Source: Lytechinus pictus
Lineage: Eukaryota > Echinodermata > Echinoidea > Temnopleuroida > Toxopneustidae
Reading direction: 5' to 3'
NCBI RefSeq assembly: GCF_037042905.1
Contig: NC_087253.1
Coordinates: 16,351,501-16,415,500 of the forward strand
DNA length: 64,000 bases
Of the stretch, positions 56,456-64,000 are shown piece by piece; position 1 is the first letter of the stretch, and the number at the start of each line of letters is the position of its first letter. Made by a program: the position numbers and the translations under genes. Under the pieces are notes generated by a model, which saw only the letters and a program-made list of their open reading frames with translations, was not told the DNA's origin and ran no database searches.

Positions 56456-56734
56456 TTAACATGTGGAATGAGACAAAATGAAAAGAAGGGCAAAGCAGCC
56501 AGTTTACAGAAAGTTGTGCCATTTTGATTGGGGGGGGGGGGGGAATTACTTTGGGTACTGTACTACTGGCTGGCTCAAACAATCTAGAACACATGATAAT
56601 TGCATACATTTATAATACGCAGCCTCTTTAAATTTTTGGCCTGTTGCATGAATTGTGGTAATCCAACACAACTCCAAAAATCAAATTCAAATTGATTTTC
56701 AACCGATCAAAAATGCACATTTATTACTTGCACT

Positions 56735-57007
56735 GGATCCCGCCTTACAAAGAGTTGCGATTGATCCGATCAAATACAACTATGGAAAGCCAGCAATGTC
56801 AAAATCTAAACTGCATGTTTGTTCAAAATATTTTCTAGCTATGATGCATATTCATACATTCATCATTTTCTTGAAAATTTGGTGTGCTTCTCTTTTTTTA
56901 CAAAGGACATTGTGCAAATTTTCTGTAGGGAAAATTAATACATTGTTGATGGATTACCATAGTTACGATTGATCGGATCAATCGTAACTTTTTGTAAGAC
57001 GTGATCC
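56735..57007. mobile_element. Palindromic MITE, copy 3 of the 'CTTACAAAGAGTT' family
   Basis: Left GCCTTACAAAGAGTTGCGAT; right ATCAATCGTAACTTTTTGTA; interior AGCCAGCAATGTCAAAATCT. Confidence 0.8.
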
Positions 57008-57378
57008 TGGTGTGTTGTCATCATCTTTTAGCATAAGAACTCTTTCTGCAATAGGTCTAAGACAGCATAGCCTATAAATAGTCATCTTATAATAAAAACT
57101 GTACTGTTGTCAAAACATTCAAGGCATATCATTCCTTTTATACAAATTCCTGTTATACAAATTACCCTGAAGCAACAATTGCATCATTTTCAAAGAGCTT
57201 TGAAACTCCTGAAAGTACTGAAATGTCGGCAGTTGACATCATCTCGTTCAGTGAAAAACCATGGGAACCTAGTAATAAAGCATTACTGTTTTTACCTTTA
57301 ATTACACCATAATACCTGAATTGAATCCAGTTTGCATAGATTAATTGTTGCTATGTCTGGAAAGCCTCTGGCAAGCTT

Positions 57379-57550
57379 TCAGGTTGTCAAGAACAACCTT
57401 GATTGAACATATGTATAAAATCTAAATAAAAATAGTAGACAGTCAAATGTATATATATCTTGGATGCTAGTATCAATGCTACCAACATCAAACTTATAAT
57501 AACTGGGGTACTCTTCTTCTTCCCGATCTTCTCGGAGTACAGACCACCTT
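57379..57550 (-). CDS. Candidate terminal exon of the SLC46-like gene
   Basis: A reading frame on the same strand can start after CCATGCAG at 57551-57560, in the phase needed (one base) to continue from 60329. It reads RWSVLREDREEEEYPSYYKF and on to a stop at 57379. The acidic, Tyr-rich tail after the last TM is plausible for a cytosolic C-terminus. The acceptor has no good pyrimidine tract, however, and no clear poly(A) signal follows, so it may be chance. Confidence 0.25.
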
Positions 57551-57611
57551 CTGCATGGCGTATTATCATACTTTAGAAGCTTTGCCTTTAACTGGCAAGT
57601 GCAATACACCA

Positions 57612-57821
57612 GGGCCCCGTCTTACAAAGAGTTATGATTGATCCAATCAACGTCAACTATATGGAAAGCCATCAATGGCATAATTTTTTCTTCAGAAAAC
57701 TTGCACACTGTACTTTGTGAACACAGAGAAGCACACTGAATGCATTTTAGATGTTGATGTTGCTGGCTTTCCATAGTTGTGGTTGATCAGATCAATCGCA
57801 ACTCTTTGTAAGACGGGGCCC
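57612..57821. mobile_element. Palindromic MITE, copy 4 of the 'CTTACAAAGAGTT' family
   Basis: Left GGGCCCCGTCTTACAAAGAG; right CTCTTTGTAAGACGGGGCCC, a perfect 20-bp TIR. Shorter interior than the other copies. Confidence 0.85.
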
Positions 57822-58124
57822 ACGTGAACACCCTACTATTTGACGTAAAGTGTATTGCAGAAAATTGCCATATATTCTATGGAATTACGGTAGAGTCACT
57901 AATCAACAATAAAAAAAAACAAGAAGACAAGCAAGAACTCAATTTATGAACAAATTATTCTACATCTGGCAGTGAGTAGAAATTGAGAGCCTGGTCAGAG
58001 AGAGTTTATCAATGAATTATATGACAATATGTAATTTTGTGCTTCTTATACTGCTTATTAATGCAAGCTGTGTCAGTTAACCAAATCTCCTATCCGACTC
58101 AAATACATATGCATTGCACATTCT

Positions 58125-59165
58125 TTCCACCATAGGGCTCAGCTCATATTACATAAAATAACCACATCAGCAATAATCTGATTTTAATCTAGTTCTACAT
58201 GCACCTCATGATAATCCATCTGTTAATCTTCCAATAGTACTTTCTCCTCTCCTGTCCCTCCTTATATTTGCACATTCTGTCATCATAGGCCTCAGCTCAC
58301 ATCTCATAAAGGGCAATTCCATAAAATGATCAAATTTTTTTATACATCCGACTCCCACTTTTCTCAAGTTTTACTTCACTTTATAAATTTACCAAGTCAT
58401 AGTCCTTTGGGAACATTAGACTTTCATAGGAACCAGAAATCAGAGACAGAAAATTTCATGAAGGTCCCACATTTAGGGGGTCGGATGTACATATTTCATG
58501 GAATTGCCCTAAAATAAACCAAATCCGTAATAATCAGTCTATTTTACTTAATCTTTACCAAATTGTTAATCTTCCTTTGAGAGCTTTATTTCTGTCTCTC
58601 CTTGTATCTGCCGATTCTGTCTTTCATAGCGTTCAGCTCATATTTCATAAAGTAAACCAAATTTAATCAGCACATTTAACTCAGCCTTTACAAAATGACC
58701 ATCCATCTGAATAATCTTCCACCTGTGCTTTCTGTTTTTCTGTCTCTCCTTAATATATTTGCACATTCTGTCAATCAATGAACTTACAATCCAAAGCAAT
58801 CAACGCGCCTTTTAAAACAAGATCTTCAGCTCCGCTTCTATAAGTGAAAGCATTGTAGTTCATATTTCATAAAGTAAACCTAATTTCAGTAACTATTAAC
58901 CTTTTTATGCAACCTTTACCAAATGACCATCCATCTGTTAATCTTCCTTTGAGTGCTTTCTGTTTTTCTGTCTCTCCTTAATATATTTGCACATTCTGTC
59001 AATCGTTGAACTTAGTTCATATTTCATAAAGTAAACCAAATTTCAGTTAATCAGCCTTTTTACTCAACCTTTTAATATCATCCATCTGTTAATCTTCCAC
59101 CAGTGCTTTCTGTTCTTCTGTCTCTCCTTGTATCTGCACATTTTTCCTATCATAGGGATGACTGA
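58125..59165. repeat. Degenerate tandem array, ~6 units of ~150 bp
   Basis: Units share CAGCTCATATTTCATAAAGT, 'CCATCTGTTAATCTTCC', and TGTCTCTCCTTAATATATTT or 'TTGTATCTGCACATTCTGTC'. Units start near 58136, 58280, 58625, 58855 and 59005. A small TIR element (58310-58510) and another 80-bp stretch interrupt it. It lies in the SLC46-like 3' region or its last intron. Confidence 0.65.
58310..58510. mobile_element. 201-bp TIR element (AGGGCAATTCCAT)
   Basis: AGGGCAATTCCATAAAAT pairs with 'ATTTCATGGAATTGCCCT'. It is inserted within a unit of the surrounding tandem array, between 'CTCATA' and 'AATAAACC'. Confidence 0.75.
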
Positions 59166-59796
59166 GAAACTGTAAAATTCTGTAGAAAATAACATTGAAA
59201 AAAGTACTCCAATCACTATCATGTACGGTCTATTATACATTTAAATGTAAATTCCTAATTGTGGGAATGCCCATAAAATCAACTTGAAAATGAATAGCAA
59301 TTTGGGGACGCATCACTTTACCTGTGGCAAGTAAAAATTACAAGGAATAAGTTTGCTTACTCAATTTTATTAACACTTTGGGTCATAAGAGAAAAGCTCT
59401 CAACCAAATTCTGGACAGTCCTATCTAAAAATCTGCTACAAACACAACTTTTTGTGGAGCAGTTTTTGAAAAAAAGCGGGAGCAAATTGCAATGCAATAC
59501 CGGGAAAATTATTCCCTGAACCAAATTCAATTATGTGTTCTTTTGAAGATAAGAGTTTGTAAGGATTTTCATGCACTCGCTCAGATACGTGTCATGTTGG
59601 CTATGCCTGTAATACCATTATAAAACTCAAATGTGGCCTCTTCGTATGCTTCTTCTACAAACTTATAATGCCAACCAGTTTTTGATCAAATAATGCACAA
59701 ATAACTGATACATAATTCGTGGATACACAATTTTATGCAAAATGACTTGTATGAATTGAATGTGGCTATGACAGAGAGTCTTCTACGCATTTCATG

Positions 59797-60275
59797 TCAG
59801 TGGTTTTCAGATTTTGGTACAAATGACCTTCCTCTGCACATGTTCAGATTGTATCTCTGAATTGGCTTGAGCGTTGCTACATCAGGCGATCCTCTAATAA
59901 TTCAGGACAGTGGGTTTTAGATTTTGGTACAAATGACCTTTATCTCCACATGCTCAGATTCCAAATGTATCTCTCAATTGGCTTACTGCCCGATGCTATG
60001 TTAGGCAATTCTTTAGGAGTTCATGTCGGTGGGTTCTAGATTTTGGTACAAATGACCTTTAACTGCAAATTGTGCTCAAAAAGTATCTCTGAATTGTCTT
60101 ACTAAGCATCACTATATCAGGTCATCATCCAAGAGTTCATGTCAGTGGGTTCTAGATTTTGGTACAAATGACATCTAACTGCACATTGAGTGTTGCTTTT
60201 TCAGGAAATCCTCCAATAATTCATGTCTGTGGGTTTTAGATTTTGGTACAAATGATCTTTAATTGCGCATGCTAC
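59797..60275. repeat. Tandem array, five ~112-118-bp units
   Basis: Each unit has GATTTTGGTACAAATGACCT (about 59809, 59922, 60038, 60155 and 60238), then a CAGATT-GTATCTCTGAATTGGCTT stretch and TTCATGTCAGTGGGTT. It sits in the intron just downstream of the SLC46-like exon 60488-60329. Confidence 0.75.
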
Positions 60276-60328
60276 ATGTTGGATGGTATTTACAAACTTG
60301 CTCATTGAAATCACCTAATGGTACTTAC

Positions 60329-60488
60329 GCTGTTAAGACTATGGGTATGAGGTATATGGCTGCTGCGAGGTAGAACGTGAGTTGAGGGAAGTCAAGGAGA
60401 ACTGCCTTGGCGTAGACAGCATTCAGCAGGATCGGTGACAGCACTTTACCAATTGATGATGTGATGGAGAGCAGAGCAAAGGCAGTCC
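60329..60488 (-). CDS. SLC46-like: SLC46-like exon (TM11-12)
   Basis: This 160-bp exon has acceptor CATGACAG and donor GTAAGTAC. It encodes GTAFALLSITSSIGKVLSPI, a short loop with NAVYAKAVLLDFPQL, and the final helix to IVLTA. It leaves in phase 2, so a further exon with the C-terminal tail is required. Confidence 0.86.
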
Positions 60489-63400
60489 CTGTCATGAAAA
60501 ATAAATACAGATGCAAAAGGGACAAGAGCTTATTGAAGGGATGAATAAACTTTGTCTATTGTAGATCAGGTTTGTTTTGATGAGTATCATCATGTGCCTT
60601 GCAACAACTGTCATACAGATCCAGCTTCTAAAGGCAGAGTTACATGTACCGCTAAGATATTACTGACGGAACATTTTAGAGGAAAATGGAAGTCATTACC
60701 TTATTCAAAAGGTGACAAAGGGCAAAGGAAATGCATATGGGTGAAAGCTTCTTTTGTCCTCATGACAGCCCATATAGCCCTTAAAATTCCCCCAAATTCA
60801 TGCTTTAAGAAGACCATTCTTTCTAGAGTCGCCCTAGATTATTTAGAAAATCAATATTCAAACTATGGCAGGATAATATATTTATTTACTCCATAATTCC
60901 TTGTTGCCCCTAAAAACTAGCCCTTTTAAAATAGCCCACAAATTCTGCAATCACCCCAATGTGGAAAAAAACGGTCATCCCTAAAAATAAAAGTTATTTC
61001 CTCCCCTGGTGACAAATCAGTGGCAGATCTAGGGGGGGGGGGGGCACATCCAGCCCGTGCCCCCCCCCCCCCCTTTAGAGAGCCATAATACAAAATTGTA
61101 ATGTAAATATGCTCTTTTTATCCAAGTGTGACCCCCCTTCCTTTTGAAAGTAAGGACTTTTTTTTACTCCGTGCCTATGTAGTTGATCTGGAACCTCTCA
61201 CCTTGCTCATGTTTGGAGACCATCTTGGACAGGAAGAAATCTGTGAGTGAATCAGGAATCGTCCTCAGCGAACCAACAGCTACAGCTATATTAAAGTAAA
61301 GAATAACATAAAAGCTTTAGAGAGGCGTTGTGGCTCAGTGGATAAGTCTCTGGACTTTGAACCACAAGACCCGGGGTTCAAAACCCACCACATCACTCAC
61401 ATCCTTTGGCAAGGCGTTTATATCCTTTTGCCACTCTCCACCCAGGGGTAACCGGTAGAAAGGAATTCCTTGAATGCTCGAGCACGTGATCAGAGTAGCC
61501 ATGCTAAAGCCGGGGTAATAGTATATAAATGTTGCATATTATTGTTTGATATAGAGGTACATAGTATTCCTGGGGTAACACTTGAAGTTCTACCGATTAA
61601 TCCTCATCATTCCCTACGCGTCAGATTCAACATTCAGTTTTAATATTTTTCAAATTGTTAATTCTCACTCGAGGCCACAGGTGAGGATTTCGGTCCATCT
61701 AGGGGCAGAACATATGTAATAAGAACACACAAATTGAGCTTAGCTTTCCAGGGATTTGATCCCCCAAATAAAAAAAACAGGACCTTCTGCCTTCTTGTGC
61801 TCAGAATTTAAATTAAAGAAGGGTAATGATAACATATCATGTTATTTTGGGGCAGGATTTTCTGATTTTTATTCATAAATCAATAATAAATTAACATTTT
61901 CATGTATATTATAACAATGATATAAATGAATATGTTTTGAATGTGAAGAGATAAATATTACTGACATAGTAATATTATATATCAAACATGTAAAATAGTA
62001 AATTGGTTTAAAATACAGCTATTATAAGCTGAAAACTGCTTGAAAAGCAATAGCCGCCAGGAGACGGCCCAACGGAAAAGCAGTTCCCTATAAACTGAAC
62101 AGGCTTCCCTGACAATATAATAACCTTACCCGCATAAACTAGAATATTGGAGGTCTTTGCGATGGCTGAAACAATAAGTATAGCAATACCAGAGAGAAAG
62201 CCGACCTGCATTATGATGTAGCCAGACATGCAGAACAGTAACGGCTTGATAACTACCATGGCAACTGCAATAAACAAAGGAAAAAAAGATATGTTATTGC
62301 TGGATAATCACATCAAAAAGACACAGGACCATCTTGCAAAAAGTTACATTATAGTAAAATAAAACTCAAATTGTTATTAATCAGGGCCCCATCTTACAAA
62401 GAGTTGCGATTCATCCAATCAATCGCAACTATGGAAAGCTAGCAAAGTCAACATATAAAGTGCATGTTTATTTATTTTTAATCTAGATATGAATGTATAT
62501 CCATAAATTCATTGATTTCTTGACAATTTGGTGTGATCTCCTTTGTTTACAAAGGACATTTTGTAAATTTCCTGTAGAAAAATTATGACACTGATGGATT
62601 TCCATAGGGTCACGATTGATTGGATCAATGGTAACTCTTTGTAAGACGGGGCCCTGAATTTCCTATCTACACAATCGGAGATCGAACTAATTTCAACTTT
62701 ATCTATCGCAACTCTTTGTGAGATGGACCCCAATAGCTTCAAGGCCACTGCACAACTGACAACATGATTATGGAAATAGTGGTTTGCATTATTCTATAAT
62801 TGAGGTTCAAAATAACTATCAGAATACATATCCATGCAATACAAGCCACAAGTTAGAATTCGTAACAAAATTGTGTAAAAATGTTACTTATCCTTTTCTC
62901 TATAAAATGTTTTTATAACTATGATCAGCTTTTATTACTATGGGGAGGAAGACTGATGCCATAAATGTTTACTTAGTGTTCATATGAAGATTCAGAACTG
63001 TAGAAAGTAGTATTTGTTGCATCGTTCCTTCAAATGTGTTAAATGTTTTAACAAAAAATTTGGCCATCGACCAATGGTAAGGTGAGATGATAAAGATGAT
63101 GGTGTTGATGATGGTGATGATGAGGACAATGGTGATGATGATAATGATGATGATAATGATGGTGATGATGATGAAGATGATGGTGATGATGATGCAGCTC
63201 GTGCCGGTGATGATGGTTGTGGTGCTTGCAGTGATGGGGATGATAATGCCATTAATGATAATTGTGGTGATCGTGGTGGTGGTGGTGGTGATGATGGCGT
63301 AATTTCCTTCCGCAATAAATTTATCCACATTGTGCTGCACTCAAACCAGGTGAGGTGAATGGGTACCCGGTAGGATTAATTCCTTGAATGCACTGAGCGC

Positions 63401-64000
63401 TGAAAGGCAGCTCGAGCTAAAGCGGGGGTAATAATAATAAACAAGCGCCTCGGAATAGAATATTTCTAGATAGATGGCGCTATGTAAATGCCGATTATTA
63501 TTATTATTTATTATGATGATTAAAAAAAATTGGGGATAGAAAACATCAATTTCAGCCGACAGACTTACCAAAAGCAGGACATGCATTCACAATAACATTG
63601 TAGATCCCAACCATAGTGGGTGACCAACAAAACGGTTGACCAATCCCATAGATGGTTATAACAGCATAGATAGCCTCGTTGATTAGAGTGAAAACCATGT
63701 ACATGAAAATTAGAAGCATTAATCTTGACTGTCTCTTGTTCTCTGATACCGATACCAGACGGACAAAACGTTTTAGGAGGCCCTTTACTGTAGAAACTAC
63801 CTTAAACTTTGTGTTTTTTTCAACAGTTTCAAGTAAAATGCCCGGGATTGAGACGTTAAGGACGTAAAGGAATGCGAATACCCACGCACATCCAAACGTG
63901 AGGTTGTAGTTCCCCGTGTTCTGTAAGATGAGATCAACCAGCATTTGACTCCCACCGAATCCGATGTAAATCATGAATGAGAGGATTGTGTATTTGGTGA
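60329..64000 (-). CDS. SLC46-like: SLC46 family proton-coupled MFS transporter, C-terminal half (partial, continues beyond window)
   Basis: Four exons join in phase on the - strand: 64000-63569 (open to the window edge), 62264-62130, 61285-61202 and 60488-60329. Together they encode about 270 aa. The order matches SLC46A1/A2/A3: end of TM5-6 (GFGGSQML, then GYNLTFG-like), a cationic central loop (KGLLKRFVRLVSVSENKRQS), TM7 ending GIGQPFCWSPTMVGIYNVI, TM8-9 (KPLLFCMSGYIIMQVGFLSG), the loop SLRTIPDSLTDFFLSKMVSK with HEQG, then GTAFALLSITSSIGKVLSPI, and the last helix FYLAAAIYLIPIVLTA. Family members carry folate/antifolate (A1) or lysosomal catabolites, muramyl peptides and cyclic dinucleotides (A2/A3). 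I cannot choose the subtype. The N-terminus lies outside the window. Confidence 0.88.
61018..61180. mobile_element. hAT-like MITE (GGCGGATCC family), degraded copy 4
   Basis: Begins CAGTGGCAGATCTAGGGG with long G and C tracts. The right end is decayed, so the boundary is approximate. It is within 25 bp of the SLC46-like exon at 61202. Confidence 0.5.
61202..61285 (-). CDS. SLC46-like: SLC46-like exon (VGSLRTIPDSLTDFFLSKMV)
   Basis: This 84-bp exon has acceptor TTTAATATAG and donor GTGAGAG. It encodes AVAVGSLRTIPDSLTDFFLS followed by KMVSKHEQ and a split Gly. It corresponds to the SLC46 region 'lRs..Sk.V...EqG' between TM9 and TM10. Confidence 0.86.
61321..61545 (+). mobile_element. tRNA-derived SINE
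   Basis: Pol III A box TGGCTCAGTGG at 61331-61341 and B box GGTTCAAAACC at 61375-61385, followed by a non-tRNA body (TTTGGCAAGGCGTTTATATC; GCTAAAGCCGGGGTAATAGT). The tRNA-like cloverleaf is incomplete, so it is not a tRNA gene. It lies in an SLC46-like intron. Confidence 0.8.
62130..62264 (-). CDS. SLC46-like: SLC46-like exon (TM8-9)
   Basis: This 135-bp exon has acceptor TTTATTGCAG and donor GTAAGG. It encodes VAMVVIKPLLFCMSGYIIMQ and the following hydrophobic helix ending SNILVYA. It enters and leaves in phase 1. Confidence 0.86.
62383..62655. mobile_element. Palindromic MITE, copy 5 of the 'CTTACAAAGAGTT' family
   Basis: Left AGGGCCCCATCTTACAAAGA; right TCTTTGTAAGACGGGGCCCT. A second partial right end lies at about 62705-62732. 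Located in an SLC46-like intron. Confidence 0.85.
63086..63300. repeat. (GAT)n/(GGT)n microsatellite
   Basis: GATGATGGTGATGATG runs and GGTGGTGGTGGTGATG. It produces Met-rich (+) and Ser/Ile-rich (-) artefact frames. Located in an SLC46-like intron. Confidence 0.9.
63340..63515 (+). mobile_element. SINE 3' portion with (ATT)n tail
   Basis: GGTACCCGGTAGGATTAATT, then TGAATGCACTGAGCGC, GCTCGAGCTAAAGCGGGGGT, GGCGCTATGTAAATGCCGAT and a run of ATTATT. It lies in the intron just downstream of SLC46-like exon 64000-63569. Confidence 0.6.
63569..64000 (-). CDS. SLC46-like: SLC46-like exon (TM5-7 region), 5' end outside window
   Basis: The frame is open to the window edge (reads KYTILSFMIYIGFGGSQML). 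The exon ends GCATGTCCTGCTTTTG followed by donor GTAAGTC at 63568. The first Met seen in this frame is internal, not the protein start, because the open frame and family homology continue upstream. Confidence 0.87.

Noticed and set aside
62969-63340. Ile/Thr-rich and Ser/Pro-rich frames (-) and a Met-rich frame (+)
   Set aside because: Artefacts of the GAT/GGT microsatellite in an SLC46-like intron.
1-64000. CRISPR arrays, prokaryotic operons, integrated viral genes, rRNA
   Set aside because: No regularly spaced direct repeats with unique spacers, no bacterial-type gene packing, no recognisable polymerase or capsid frame and no rRNA core sequence were seen.

Overview
This is AT-rich animal genomic DNA. 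The genes have introns with GT..AG boundaries. Introns and intergenic DNA are filled with short terminal-inverted-repeat (TIR) elements, tRNA-derived SINEs, GAT/ATC microsatellites and the word TACATGTA. The repeat types, such as TTAA-flanked 'TTAAAGG...CCTTTAA' elements and hAT-like 'CAGTGGCGGATCC' elements, and the gene families fit an invertebrate deuterostome, most likely a sea urchin. The species call is inference. I see no bacterial genes, CRISPR array or rRNA.

Three gene bodies are supported, plus one weak candidate. (1) On the + strand, about 7.56 to 12.75 kb, are the last four coding exons of an unidentified gene. They encode a Pro/Glu/Val-rich, presumably disordered C-terminal tail of about 119 residues; the 5' part lies upstream or in undetected exons. 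(2) On the - strand, 36424 to 27963, is a complete three-exon SLC45 transporter closest to SLC45A3 (prostein), 521 aa. All exon phases match and the family sequences continue across both junctions. (3) On the - strand, from beyond 64000 down to at least 60329, is the C-terminal half of an SLC46-family transporter (folate/thymic-stromal type). Four exons join in phase; a final exon near 57.4 kb is only a candidate. (4) A small Cys-rich two-exon reading frame at 36693-37023 (-) is unrecognised. Two proton-coupled MFS carriers therefore lie on the same strand, head to tail, separated by about 21-24 kb of repeats.

Layout: 0-7.5 kb, intron or intergenic, with a 132-bp tandem array and a 1.7-kb long-TIR element; 7.5-13.3 kb, + gene 3' end; 13.3-27.9 kb, convergent intergenic region with MITEs, a foldback repeat, SINEs and a 0.84-kb TIR element; 27.9-36.4 kb, SLC45A3-like; 36.4-57.3 kb, repeat-dense spacer with TTAA MITEs, a mariner derivative, a nested hAT, a nested giant hairpin, a satellite and a GC-richer block; 57.3-64 kb, SLC46-like with MITEs in its introns.

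The most striking structure is at 45305-46652. It is a 1.35-kb insertion whose core is an almost uninterrupted ~1-kb palindrome (two ~500-bp arms, 7-nt loop), with a GC-rich mini-hairpin in each arm. It sits, with a 6-bp target duplication, inside the second copy of the 1.7-kb long-TIR element.
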